Assembly (NCBI RefSeq): GCF_000285275.1
Contig: NZ_CADO01000139.1
Span: 427,183-491,182, forward strand
From: Acetobacter pasteurianus subsp. pasteurianus LMG 1262 = NBRC 106471
GTDB taxonomy: Bacteria > Pseudomonadota > Alphaproteobacteria > Acetobacterales > Acetobacteraceae
Direction of reading: 5' to 3'
DNA: 64,000 nucleotides
Shown here piece after piece: positions 9,334 through 18,263 of this stretch. Position 1 is the stretch's first letter; the number at the start of each line of letters is the position of its first letter. A model generated the notes under the pieces. That model had not been told where the DNA came from and made no database searches. It saw only the letters and a program-made list of their open reading frames with translations. Made by a program: the position numbers and the translations under genes.

Positions 9334-10182
9334 ATGTCGTTTCTTCAGGCTATCATTATCGCTCTTCTTCAGGGAGCAACAGAACTCTTTCCCGTAAGTA
9401 GCCTTGGACATGCTGTTATTCTGCCGGCGTTGTTCCATTGGTCGTACGATCCGCATGATCCGGCGTTTCTGCCATTTCTGGTCATGTTGCATCTGGGTAC
9501 CTCTGTGGCGCTGCTGGTTTTCTTCTGGAAAGACTGGCTGGCCATCTTCAAAGGGGCCAGTGGCAGTTGCGGCCAGCGTATGCAAATGGAAAGCTTGCAT
9601 ATTCTGTGGCTGCTTATTGTGGCCACCATTCCCGCTGTTGTGGTGGGCGGGCTGTTTGAGCACTTTCTGCGCAATCTGTTTGGTTCTGCTTCTTCCGCTG
9701 CCATCTTTCTGTTTTTGAATGGCCTGCTTTTGCTGGTGGTGGAACGGTTGCGCAGCAGTGTGGTGCGTAAAAACGTGAATTCTGTTGCCAGCATGACATC
9801 GCGCGATGCGGTTATTATCGGCCTATTTCAGTGCCTTGCATTTTTTCCGGGGCTTTCGCGTTCTGGCGCAACCATCTGCGGTGGCCTGCTGCGTGGTTTG
9901 CATCATGATACGGCAGCACGCTTTTCCTTTCTGATGGCACAGCCCGTTATTCTGGCCGCCACGGTGCGTGAGGCCTTCAAGATGCGGCATCTGGACCTGC
10001 AACCGGGCCAGATGCGCATTGCCTTGGTGGCAGCGGTTGTCTCTGGCCTGACTGCACTGTTCAGCACGGCTTTTCTGATGCGGTATTTCCGTGATCACGA
10101 CAGATGGGCGCTTTCTCCCTTTGCCTGGTACTGCATGGGCGTAGGCGGTATTGCGACCATTCTGTTCCATTTTATGCACTGA
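9334..10182 (+). CDS. uppP: Undecaprenyl-diphosphatase
   Basis: A 282-residue polytopic membrane enzyme that dephosphorylates undecaprenyl diphosphate, recycling the lipid carrier for peptidoglycan and polysaccharide synthesis. The two conserved catalytic segments are visible: LLQGATELFPVSSLGH near the N-terminus and FFPGLSRSGATI near residue 170. Hydrophobicity suggests about eight helices. It is divergent from the MlaD-like gene, with a 122-base gap holding both promoters. Confidence 0.92.
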   Translation: MSFLQAIIIALLQGATELFPVSSLGHAVILPALFHWSYDPHDPAFLPFLVMLHLGTSVALLVFFWKDWLAIFKGASGSCGQRMQMESLHILWLLIVATIPAVVVGGLFEHFLRNLFGSASSAAIFLFLNGLLLLVVERLRSSVVRKNVNSVASMTSRDAVIIGLFQCLAFFPGLSRSGATICGGLLRGLHHDTAARFSFLMAQPVILAATVREAFKMRHLDLQPGQMRIALVAAVVSGLTALFSTAFLMRYFRDHDRWALSPFAWYCMGVGGIATILFHFMH

Positions 10183-10197
10183 TCCAGAAATAGTCTG

Positions 10198-11724
10198 ATG
10201 GGAGATCTTTCTGGTTCGTCGCGGCGCAAGTCCTTACAGCGTATTGAAAAGGAAAACAGCACCCAACGCCTGAGCAGAACACTGGGTCCCTTGCAACTCA
10301 CCATGTTGGGTGTGGGCTCCACCATTGGCGCTGGCATTTATGTCATGACAGGTACGGCCGCCGCCAATTATGCGGGGCCATCCATCCTTCTGTCGTTTAT
10401 TGTGGCCGGGGTTGCCTGTCTTTTTACGGCTCTTTCCTATGGGGAGCTGGCATCTTCCATGCCAGTTTCTGGCTCTGCCTACACGTATGCTTATGTTTCT
10501 ATGGGGGAACGCTGGGCATGGGCTGTGGGTTGGCTGCTGTTGCTGGAATACGGCATTTCCTGCGCAGGGGTGGCGGCTGGGTTTTCCGGGTATGCGGTCA
10601 GCCTTCTGCAAGATTTTGGCGTGCATGTGCCCGCTGCGTTTTCCACCACCACGCTACAAGTTACGTTTGAAGGGGCATCCCGCCACGTTGCTGCGGGCTG
10701 GCGGATGGATGCCGTAGGCGCTTTTTCTATTCTGGCAGTGTCTTTGCTGCTGGTTTTAGGAGTACGTGAATCCTTCAAAATCAATGCGCTGATTGTTTTT
10801 CTCAAAGTCGGTGTTCTGGCGCTGTTTGTGGCGCTGGGTGTGTGGGAGGTGCATCCCTCTTACTGGACGCCGTTTGTTCCCAAATACGAAGGTGGTTTTC
10901 GGTTTGGCTTCCCCGGTATTTTCCGCGCCGCATCGGTTATCTTTTTTGCGTATGTAGGGTTCGAGGCTGTTTCCACTGCGGCGGGAGAGGCACGAAACCC
11001 TCGGCGCGATGTACCTGTTGGCATTGTGCTCTCGCTTATCATCTGCACGGTTGTGTACATGATTGTGGCTGCCGTGCTGATAGGCGTGGTGCCGTGGCAG
11101 ACGCTGGATGTGGCAGACCCGCTGGCTATAGCCGTTAATGCCATGCATCAGCCGTGGCTGGCTTTGTTTGTAAAGCTGGGGGCCGTTATTGGCCTGTGCT
11201 CTGTGCTGATGGGCCTTTTATATGCCCAAAGCCGCATCTTTTTTGCCATGGCGGAAGATGGGCTGTTGATGCCGATGTTCAGCAAGCTGCATCCGCGTTT
11301 TCAAACACCGTGGATCGGCAGCATTGTGTTGGGGCTAGGTGTGGCGCTGGCTACCGCCACGTTGCCGATTGATATTATTGGTGATCTGGTTAGCCTCGGT
11401 ACAGCCGTGGCTTTTGGTATTGTGTGCTTTACCGTTATCTGGGTGCGCAACAAGGCGCCGGAAATTCCGCGTCGTTTCAGTGTGCCGTGGGGCGGCTTTA
11501 CCGTGCGCGGAATTTGGTTGGGCTATGTGCCGCTTTTGGGAATTTTCTTTTGCGCAACCATGGTGGCGCCGCTTTGCGTGGATATGATTCTGGCCCTGTA
11601 TAAGGGTGACCCCATACCGTTGCTGCTGCTGCTTGCTTATGCCGGCATAGGGTGGGCCAGTTATCGGTTTTATGGTCACGTCCATTCCCGCTTAGGGCGG
11701 GAACAGCGTGAAAAAGCCAAATAA
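10198..11724 (+). CDS. APC-family amino-acid permease
   Basis: A 508-residue membrane transporter of the amino acid-polyamine-organocation superfamily, closest in style to the cationic amino-acid transporter (YfnA/CAT-like) group. The TM1 signature GVGSTIGAGIYVMTG is clear, as are SGSAYTYAYVSMGERWAWAVG (TM3 region) and IFFAYVGFEAVSTAAGEARN (TM6 region). About 12-14 helices are expected. The substrate cannot be set from sequence. It starts 15 bases after uppP, so the two are probably cotranscribed, and its stop abuts the stop of the convergent ATP-grasp gene. Confidence 0.88.
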   Translation: MGDLSGSSRRKSLQRIEKENSTQRLSRTLGPLQLTMLGVGSTIGAGIYVMTGTAAANYAGPSILLSFIVAGVACLFTALSYGELASSMPVSGSAYTYAYVSMGERWAWAVGWLLLLEYGISCAGVAAGFSGYAVSLLQDFGVHVPAAFSTTTLQVTFEGASRHVAAGWRMDAVGAFSILAVSLLLVLGVRESFKINALIVFLKVGVLALFVALGVWEVHPSYWTPFVPKYEGGFRFGFPGIFRAASVIFFAYVGFEAVSTAAGEARNPRRDVPVGIVLSLIICTVVYMIVAAVLIGVVPWQTLDVADPLAIAVNAMHQPWLALFVKLGAVIGLCSVLMGLLYAQSRIFFAMAEDGLLMPMFSKLHPRFQTPWIGSIVLGLGVALATATLPIDIIGDLVSLGTAVAFGIVCFTVIWVRNKAPEIPRRFSVPWGGFTVRGIWLGYVPLLGIFFCATMVAPLCVDMILALYKGDPIPLLLLLAYAGIGWASYRFYGHVHSRLGREQREKAK

Positions 11725-12789
11725 TCAGTCGTTCAACGGGTAGGAAGCCAAAAGCCGCTTCTGGCGCTGCCATAGGCGCACGCCTTCCCACAAATTGGTG
11801 GGAGACCAGCCAGCCTTCTTCTTTTTGGCGCCAATGCGGAAGCTTTCCCGGTAATGATGGAACTGGGCTGCATAGGCTTCGCGCAGCGTGGTGCGGGAAT
11901 CCCAGATATGGATGGCTTCTGAACCTACGCCGTTGATTTCGATAATCTCAAAATCCTTGCCTTCACGTAGCGCTTCGGCAGAACGGAACTTCACATCAAT
12001 ACGCCCGAAATGAAAGTCGGGAATATCCTGCATAATGGCATCAATCTGGCGCGTGAGTTCTGGCGTAATGTCGGCCTTGCCGTTGCGGAAAATGGCCCCT
12101 TTGCAATGGTTGCCCGCAAATACCAGCTCCAGTTCATCACCATCCGGCAAAACTTCTTGCAGGCAGTGGGTCAGGCGCGGGGTATAGATGTGGAGCACTT
12201 TGCTGGTGCGGCTATCTTTTTGCAACAATTGCAGCACCGTATCGCGCCCATTCCCGCGCAGGGCCGGAATGTCCTTGTAAGTGAGGGATGAGATTTCCCC
12301 CATCGGGCTGTCAGGGTGACGAATATAAAACAGTCCGGCTTCGTGCTTCCACGGAATCAGCTTTTGTATCACCAGCCGGATCTTGCGCGGGAAGGCGGCA
12401 AGGGCTGCTTTCAGTTCTTCTTCCGTGCGCACCAGTTTTACGCCGGTGCCGTTGCACCCAATATCGGGCTTAACCACGACAGGTAGGGTGAGGCCCTTGG
12501 CCTGCATGGCTGTATGAGCACGAGCAAGATCATGCATGCCGGTTGGGAGCGTGACGTAAGGTGCAATCCAGCGTTTGGCATAATTGCCTGCCATATCCAG
12601 AATGCTGCTTTTGCTTTCACCGCACAGGCCGCCCGTTTCAATACGCGGGTTGGCGGCTGTGGGCAGGGTAACATCCCCATAGCGCAGGCCAAGCAGAATC
12701 CAGTATGCCACAACGGGCGTGTAAAAAACCCAACCAGGCCAGAATTCAAAAAGGGAGAGAGGAGAAGGCTGTTTTTCGGCCTGTGTCAT
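11725..12789 (-). CDS. ATP-grasp ligase-like protein of unknown substrate
   Basis: A 354-residue protein. The N-terminus holds an aromatic, possibly membrane-associated helix (GWVFYTPVVAYWILLGLRYG, about residues 18-38) and the segment LPTAANPRIETGG. The middle resembles an ATP-grasp domain: VVVKPDIGCNGTGVKLV has the nucleotide-binding lysine and glycine-rich loop, and FEIIEINGVGSEAIHIWD has the acidic/Asn metal site. These are features of carboxylate-amine ligases such as D-Ala-D-Ala ligase, but the rest does not look like Ddl. The ATG overlaps the dedA stop (ATGA), so DedA and this protein are probably coupled. Substrate unknown. Confidence 0.75.
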   Translation of the reverse strand: MTQAEKQPSPLSLFEFWPGWVFYTPVVAYWILLGLRYGDVTLPTAANPRIETGGLCGESKSSILDMAGNYAKRWIAPYVTLPTGMHDLARAHTAMQAKGLTLPVVVKPDIGCNGTGVKLVRTEEELKAALAAFPRKIRLVIQKLIPWKHEAGLFYIRHPDSPMGEISSLTYKDIPALRGNGRDTVLQLLQKDSRTSKVLHIYTPRLTHCLQEVLPDGDELELVFAGNHCKGAIFRNGKADITPELTRQIDAIMQDIPDFHFGRIDVKFRSAEALREGKDFEIIEINGVGSEAIHIWDSRTTLREAYAAQFHHYRESFRIGAKKKKAGWSPTNLWEGVRLWQRQKRLLASYPLND

Positions 12790-13352
12790 GTCTTCTGTTT
12801 CTGTGCTCGGGCAACCAAACGGCCCATAAAGAAAATAACCAGCACAAACCCGGCCAGCCCAGCCCAGCGCCACGCGCCAAGATGATCCAGAATAAACCCA
12901 CCAACATGGAGCGAAAGCGCAAAAAGCGCGGTTGTCCAGATAAGTGTGGCCAGAAATGTAGCGGCGGTAAATATAGGCAAACCCGCATTAAAAAAACCGC
13001 TTGCCGTATAAAGCGGCAACCGGGTGCCCGGAATAAAGCGGCTGACAAATACAACCCAGAACAGGTTTTTGGAAAGCCAGACTTTCTGGTTTTCCATCTG
13101 AGCCGTGTTCACCCACCTTTGGGCGGGTTTCCAGCGCGCAGCCAGATAGCCCAAGCCGTAAAGCCCCACATCGCCTGTTACAATGCCAATATACAAAGCA
13201 ATGAGTGCTGTAATGGGAGAGAGCGTATGGAGGTTAACCTGAATGGCCGTAATAACCGTAGCCGCATCTTCCAACACAAATGTAGCCAGAATGACGATAA
13301 TAACCTGTGCAAGCGGGTAAGCGGCGGTAAGTTCCAGAAACTGATCCAGCAA
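12786..13352 (-). CDS. DedA-family membrane protein (VTT domain)
   Basis: A 188-residue polytopic inner-membrane protein. The family signature is clear in VFVSRFIPGTRLPLYTASGF, and the N-terminal reentrant region shows FVLEDAATV. DedA/VTT proteins are implicated in lipid flipping, including undecaprenyl phosphate recycling in some members; which lipid this one moves is unknown. It is the first gene of a two-gene minus-strand unit with the ATP-grasp protein. A 228-base gap separates it from the divergent mltB-like gene. Confidence 0.85.
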   Translation of the reverse strand: MLDQFLELTAAYPLAQVIIVILATFVLEDAATVITAIQVNLHTLSPITALIALYIGIVTGDVGLYGLGYLAARWKPAQRWVNTAQMENQKVWLSKNLFWVVFVSRFIPGTRLPLYTASGFFNAGLPIFTAATFLATLIWTTALFALSLHVGGFILDHLGAWRWAGLAGFVLVIFFMGRLVARAQKQKT

Positions 13353-13580
13353 AGAAGGGTATCTCTCTCCGGCCAGAACAGCACGGTCTTGAAGGTTTTA
13401 AGAGTGTGAGCAGGGCTCCAACAGGCTCTTTTGTGACAGTATTGTCAAGGGGTGGTGGCGGGTATTGGGGGATGTGGTGGTAAGCAAAAACAAGGAATAA
13501 AGAAGATGGCCTGACAAAGGCCTTATTCCACTATATTCTACGGCTTTGAATGTTACACAGATCAGAAGCGTGAAGCCTTA

Positions 13581-14576
13581 ATGCTACGAAGAAAACTTCT
13601 TGTTGGTGGGGCTTCTGCTCTGTTCGCCACACCTGTATTGGCCCGCACCACTGCGGCGATAGCCCCGCATCCCGCTGCTTCATCCAGTTACTCTACCTTT
13701 CTGGCAGGCGTGCGGCGTGAAGCCATAGGGCAGGGTATTTCTGCCTCTGTGGTGGATCAGGCGCTCGCACTTACCACCCAGCCAAATGCCAAGGTGCTTA
13801 AGGCAGACCGGCATCAGCCAGAATTCACCCTGACATGGGCGCAATATAAAGATCGGGTTCTTACGGAAAAGAAAATTTCCGATGGGCTTGCGGCTGTTGG
13901 GCAACGTGCAGCGCTGCTCAACCGTATCAGTTCCACATATGGCGTTGGTAAAGGGGCTATTGCAGGTATCTGGGGGCTGGAATCTGCTTACGGCACACGC
14001 ATGGGCACATTCCATGTGATCGATGCCCTGGCGACTCTGGCCTATGATGGCAGGCGTTCGGCTTTTTTCCGCTCAGAACTCATGAAGGCGCTGAGCATTC
14101 TGGGGCAGGGTGATATTACACCCGCAGGCATGCTGGGCAGCTATGCAGGGGCCATGGGGCAGCCGCAGTTTATGCCCAGCGCCTATTTGCGTTACGCAGT
14201 CAGTTACCCGGAAGGTGGGCGGCGCGATATCTGGCATAATGAAGCCGATGTTTTTGCCTCTATCGCCAATTATCTGGCCAAGTGCCATTGGCTGCCCGGC
14301 CAGCCGTGGGGTGAGGAAGTATTGCTGCCTGATACCATAACACAGGCACAAATTGGCCGTACGGCTGTGCATCCCATTTCATGGTGGGCGCAGCAGGGTG
14401 TGCGGCCACGCGCAGGGCAGTTTTCAAGCGCTGTGCAGGAAGGTGCCATTATCCGCCCGGATGGGGTGGGGGGTGAAGCCTTTATCGTCTATCATAATTT
14501 CAACGTGATCCGCCGCTACAACCCCTCCGATTTCTACGCGCTGGGTGTAGGGCTTCTTGGTGATGCAATAACGTGA
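13581..14576 (+). CDS. Lytic murein transglycosylase, MltB/SLT_2 family
   Basis: A 331-residue periplasmic enzyme that cleaves the peptidoglycan glycan strand to yield 1,6-anhydro-muramic ends. The catalytic glutamate is about residue 134 in GIWGLESAYGTRMG, and QFMPSAYLRYAVSYPEGG and DVFASIANYLAKCHW match MltB. The N-terminus MLRRKLLVGGASALFATPVLA is a signal peptide with a twin-arginine-like RRKLL. No lipobox is seen, so it is probably soluble, unlike E. coli MltB. It overlaps rlpA by four bases. Confidence 0.9.
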   Translation: MLRRKLLVGGASALFATPVLARTTAAIAPHPAASSSYSTFLAGVRREAIGQGISASVVDQALALTTQPNAKVLKADRHQPEFTLTWAQYKDRVLTEKKISDGLAAVGQRAALLNRISSTYGVGKGAIAGIWGLESAYGTRMGTFHVIDALATLAYDGRRSAFFRSELMKALSILGQGDITPAGMLGSYAGAMGQPQFMPSAYLRYAVSYPEGGRRDIWHNEADVFASIANYLAKCHWLPGQPWGEEVLLPDTITQAQIGRTAVHPISWWAQQGVRPRAGQFSSAVQEGAIIRPDGVGGEAFIVYHNFNVIRRYNPSDFYALGVGLLGDAIT

Positions 14577-15439
14577 AAAAACTCGCCCTTGTAGGGTGCC
14601 TGGCAGTGCTGGCCTGTTCGCGCCAGCAGCCCGTGGCACAGCAGGATCTGCATTATACAGTTGGGCCGGCATGGCAGGCCGCCGGCAAGTGGTTTTACCC
14701 GCGGGAAGACTTTGCATGGCAAGGCACAGGTTTGGCTGTAAGGGAGCCTGCACAGGCAGAAGGGCATCTGACAGCGGATGGTGAGGTCTGGCATGCCGCC
14801 AGCATGACAGGCAGCCATCAGACGTTACAGCTACCCGCCGTGGTGCGCGTAACCAATCTGGATAACGGACGGCAGATTGTGATCCGCCTGAATGATCGTG
14901 GCCCGAATGACCCGGGGCGCATGATCGGCCTTACCCCACGTGCCGCAGATTTGCTTGGCGTGGGTAAGGAGTCTGCACGTGTGCAGGTGGTGGAAGATGA
15001 AATGGCCAGCAGGCAGTTTGCCGAAGTTCTGCCCGGCGGCCCCATGTTGCAGATTAGTGCTGCTCCGCTGGAAAAAGTGCAGCAAACGGCATTAGGTAAC
15101 GCGCCGGTGGATAGGCAGGGCCTTACAGTTCTGGCAGATAACACCACGCAGGAAACGCCTGCGCCGGGCAAGGTGGTGCTGGCAGATCTGCCAGCCACTG
15201 TTATGCAGGGCGCGCCTGTGTCCAGCATGCTGTGGGTGGAAACCATGGACTTTACATCCCGCTTGGCCGCTATGCGGCAGGCGGCGGCACAAGCTGCCAG
15301 CGTTCGGCCTGTGTTTTTGGGGCATAGCACAATGTGGGCTGTGCGCTACGGGCCTTTTACGACTATAAGCGAAGCAGATGCCGCCCTTAAGCGAGCACTT
15401 GCTACTGGTTTAACCGGATCTCATATCGTCGTCGAATAG
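14573..15439 (+). CDS. rlpA: RlpA-like septal protein with SPOR domain
   Basis: A 288-residue predicted lipoprotein: MKKLALVGCLAVLAC ends in a lipobox cysteine (VLAC). The double-psi beta-barrel is at about residues 65-145, with VVRVTNLDNGRQIVIRLNDRGP. A SPOR-like denuded-glycan-binding domain occupies about 218-288 (HSTMWAVRYGPFTT). RlpA proteins cut naked glycan strands or bind at the division site; catalytic competence here is not shown. Start is GTG at 14573. Position between mltB-like and dacA supports a role in wall remodelling. Confidence 0.82.
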   Translation: MKKLALVGCLAVLACSRQQPVAQQDLHYTVGPAWQAAGKWFYPREDFAWQGTGLAVREPAQAEGHLTADGEVWHAASMTGSHQTLQLPAVVRVTNLDNGRQIVIRLNDRGPNDPGRMIGLTPRAADLLGVGKESARVQVVEDEMASRQFAEVLPGGPMLQISAAPLEKVQQTALGNAPVDRQGLTVLADNTTQETPAPGKVVLADLPATVMQGAPVSSMLWVETMDFTSRLAAMRQAAAQAASVRPVFLGHSTMWAVRYGPFTTISEADAALKRALATGLTGSHIVVE

Positions 15440-15445
15440 GGAAAA

Positions 15446-16666
15446 ATGTTGCAGACTCGACGGTTCTTACTCGCAGGGGGCGCTGCCCTTTTCTCTGGTG
15501 CCTATGCGCTTGATGCCATGGCACGGCCTCGCCACCACGGCGCGGCGGCCAAAGGTGCAGCACCTGCGGCGGCCCAGCCTGCTGTGCCGGGGGCGGATAC
15601 ACCCGCCACCACGCCCGTGGGGCCGGTGGACACACAGGCACGCTGGGCCTGCATTCTGGATTACAATAGCGGTGCCACACTGCTTGAGAAAAATGCAGAT
15701 GAGCGCATGCCCCCATCATCCCTTACCAAGATGATGACGGCATACGTCACATTTGGCATGCTCAAATCTGGCCGCTTGAAGCTGGATCAGATGTTGCCCG
15801 TAAGTGAACGTGCATGGCGTATGCAGGGTTCACGCATGTTTGTGCCTTTGGGGCAAAGCGTGAGCGTGCAGGATCTTATTCAGGGCATGGTCATCCAGTC
15901 CGGTAATGATGCCTGTATTGTAATTGCAGAAGGCATTTCCGGCTCGGAAGAGCAGTTTGTGGCGCTGATGAACGATACAGCCACCAAGCTGGGGCTAACC
16001 AATTCGCACTTCATGAACGCAACTGGCTGGCCGGCAGAAAATCATTACATGTCTGCACGGGATGTGGCCTATCTGGCCCTGCGTCTGATCCATGATTTCC
16101 CAGAATACTACCACTTCTTCTCGGAAAAAGAGTTCCTGTTTAACAAGATCAGGCAGGAAAACCGGAACTCTCTGGTGGTCAAGGGTCTGGCCGATGGGCT
16201 GAAAACCGGCCACACAGATGCAGGTGGTTTTGGCCTGTGCGCATCTTCCGAGCGCGAAGGGCGGCGTGTGGTGCTGGCTGTTAACGGCCTGCCTTCTTCC
16301 GCAGCCCGTGGGCGGGAAGCTGAGCGCCTGATGGGCTGGGCTTTTGCCAATTTTGAAACCGCACAGATTGTCAGCAAAGGCGATGTGCTGGAGCAGGCGC
16401 CCGTATGGATGGGCGTGACCCAGACAGTGCCGCTGGTGGCTGCGCAGGATTTCAAAATCCTTCTGCCACATGGTTGGCGCAACGGCACGCATCTGGCGCT
16501 GGACTATAACGGCCCGATTATTGCGCCTGTGCAGGCTGGGCAGGTTGTGGGGCAGCTTACAGTGGCGCTCCCCGGTGGGCGGCAGGCCAGTATTCCGGTG
16601 CAAGCTGGGCAGAGCGTGCCTGCACTGGGCTTTTTGGGGCGGGCTGCACGTCGGCTGCACCTGTAA
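15446..16666 (+). CDS. dacA: D-alanyl-D-alanine carboxypeptidase (PBP5/6 family)
   Basis: A 406-residue low-molecular-mass penicillin-binding protein that trims the terminal D-Ala from peptidoglycan stem peptides. All three active-site motifs are intact: SLTK (Ser92, Lys95), SGN (Ser152-Asn154) and KTG (Lys253-Gly255). A PBP5-type C-terminal domain occupies about 290-385. The N-terminus reads LQTRRFLLAGGAALFSG, a good twin-arginine signal. It begins six bases after rlpA and tmk follows after three bases, so this is one transcription unit. Confidence 0.92.
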   Translation: MLQTRRFLLAGGAALFSGAYALDAMARPRHHGAAAKGAAPAAAQPAVPGADTPATTPVGPVDTQARWACILDYNSGATLLEKNADERMPPSSLTKMMTAYVTFGMLKSGRLKLDQMLPVSERAWRMQGSRMFVPLGQSVSVQDLIQGMVIQSGNDACIVIAEGISGSEEQFVALMNDTATKLGLTNSHFMNATGWPAENHYMSARDVAYLALRLIHDFPEYYHFFSEKEFLFNKIRQENRNSLVVKGLADGLKTGHTDAGGFGLCASSEREGRRVVLAVNGLPSSAARGREAERLMGWAFANFETAQIVSKGDVLEQAPVWMGVTQTVPLVAAQDFKILLPHGWRNGTHLALDYNGPIIAPVQAGQVVGQLTVALPGGRQASIPVQAGQSVPALGFLGRAARRLHL

Positions 16667-16669
16667 TCC

Positions 16670-17314
16670 ATGGCTTGTGGCATGTTCATAACGTTGGAAG
16701 GCGCAGAAGGGGTGGGAAAGTCCACCCAGCTGCGGCTTTTGAAGGAAAATCTGGAAGCACAGGGCCAGAAAGTTCTGGCCACGCGTGAGCCGGGAGGTTC
16801 TGCCGGGGCGGAAGATCTGCGCCAGCTTTTGCTTTTTGGTAAAAATCCGCTTTCTGCCCGGGCAGAAATTCTCACCCATTTTGCCGCACGGTATGATCAC
16901 GTTGATCAGGTTATTCTGCCCGCCCTCAAGGCCGGGCAGATTGTGCTGTGTGATCGCTTTACCGATTCCACCATGGCATATCAGGGATATGGGCGCGCCA
17001 ATGGTGATCCGGCTATTTTAAGCCTGATTGAAACATTGCAAAAACAGCTTGGTTTACAGCCAGATGTAACCTTTCTGCTGCAAGCGCCACGCGCTATCTC
17101 CCGCCAACGTCTGGCTGCGCGTGGTGCGCCAACAGACAGGTATGAACAGGCGGATGAGGATTTTCATGCCCGTTTGGCAGATGGGTTTGCACATATCGCC
17201 AGGGCCGAGCCGCAGCGGGTGGTGGTGGTGGATACTTCCGTCTATTCGGCAGAGCAGGTGAATGCCCAGATTCTGAAAGATATCCAGACCCGTCTGGCCC
17301 ATGCCGAGGGCTGA
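16670..17314 (+). CDS. tmk: Thymidylate kinase
   Basis: A 214-residue enzyme phosphorylating dTMP to dTDP. The P-loop is LEGAEGVGKSTQ, the DR(F/Y/H) motif is CDRFTDSTMAYQGYGR, and REPGGS binds dTMP. ATG at 16670 was used; an in-frame ATG at 16682 (MFITLEG) is equally plausible. It overlaps holB by 14 bases, and tmk-holB-metG-tatD is a widely conserved order. Confidence 0.95.
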   Translation: MACGMFITLEGAEGVGKSTQLRLLKENLEAQGQKVLATREPGGSAGAEDLRQLLLFGKNPLSARAEILTHFAARYDHVDQVILPALKAGQIVLCDRFTDSTMAYQGYGRANGDPAILSLIETLQKQLGLQPDVTFLLQAPRAISRQRLAARGAPTDRYEQADEDFHARLADGFAHIARAEPQRVVVVDTSVYSAEQVNAQILKDIQTRLAHAEG

Positions 17315-18263
17315 GGGCGTGCAGGAGCCGCGCTTGGCATCTTTGCAACTGCGTGGGCATCAGGCCGCTTTGCAGGCGTTTCGGCAGGCCATGCAGGGTG
17401 GGCGCTTGCCCCATGCGTGGCTGATTACGGGGGCACCGGGCATTGGCAAGGCTACATTCGCGTTCCGGCTGGCACGCATATTGCTGGGCGGGGAGGATGA
17501 ACTGAGCCCCGCTGGGCGGCGTGTTTCTGCCGCCACTCATGCAGATTTGCTGGTGGTTGCCCGCGGGTTTGATGAAAAACGCCAGAAATACCGCAGCGAG
17601 ATTGTGGCCGATGATGTGCGCCCCATTAACTCCTTTTTGCGGCGCACAGCGGCAGAAGGTGGGTGGCGCGTTGTGATTGTGGATGGCGCGGAGTACATGA
17701 ACCGCAGTGCGGCCAACGCCGTGCTGAAAATTCTGGAAGAGCCACCACCTGCTACGGTATTGTTGTTAACCTGTTCTGCTCCGGGGCGGCTTTTGCCCAC
17801 CATCCGTAGCCGATGCCGCAAGTTGGAACTGGCTCCGTTGGATGCGGCAGATATGTCTGCCGTGCTGCGGGCACAGGCTCCAGAGGCTTCGGATACAGAA
17901 ATACAGCGTGTTATGGCAGAAGCCCACGGCGCGCCGGGGCGTGCTCTGGCGTTGCTGGCAGATAAGGGTGGTGAAATTGCCAGCCTTGTGCACGAAGTGG
18001 TGCAGGGTATTACGCCATTACGCAGCTATGAGGTTGCAGAAACCATTTTACGTAGGGATTATGGTTTCAGTCTGTTTTTCAGCCTGTTATCAGACACACT
18101 CCAGATACAGGCCCGTCAGGCGGCGCGGCAGGGCAACCCGCAATGTGTGGCCTTGGCCAATGCGTGGGAAGCCACCATGCGCAAGCACGCCGAGACGGAG
18201 CGCTTTAATCTGGATAAACAGGAAGCCCTGCTTGAAGCTATGACGATTGCGAGCCGAGAATGA
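17301..18263 (+). CDS. holB: DNA polymerase III delta' subunit
   Basis: A 320-residue AAA+ clamp-loader subunit. The N-terminal region contains LITGAPGIGKATFA (P-loop position, with Ala replacing the usual Thr/Ser after the lysine), VVIVDGAEYMNRSAANAVLKI (Walker B region; the canonical helicase-type DExx is altered, as expected for delta') and LLTCSAPGRLLPTIRSRCR with the sensor/SRC motif. Start is uncertain between ATG 17301 and GTG 17319. It overlaps metG by four bases. Confidence 0.9.
   Translation: MPRAEGVQEPRLASLQLRGHQAALQAFRQAMQGGRLPHAWLITGAPGIGKATFAFRLARILLGGEDELSPAGRRVSAATHADLLVVARGFDEKRQKYRSEIVADDVRPINSFLRRTAAEGGWRVVIVDGAEYMNRSAANAVLKILEEPPPATVLLLTCSAPGRLLPTIRSRCRKLELAPLDAADMSAVLRAQAPEASDTEIQRVMAEAHGAPGRALALLADKGGEIASLVHEVVQGITPLRSYEVAETILRRDYGFSLFFSLLSDTLQIQARQAARQGNPQCVALANAWEATMRKHAETERFNLDKQEALLEAMTIASRE

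Noticed and set aside
13434..13447. TGACA...TGTCA dyad in the dedA/mltB-like intergenic region
   Set aside because: The arms are only five bases with an unmatched centre, no known operator matches, and such dyads are frequent by chance.
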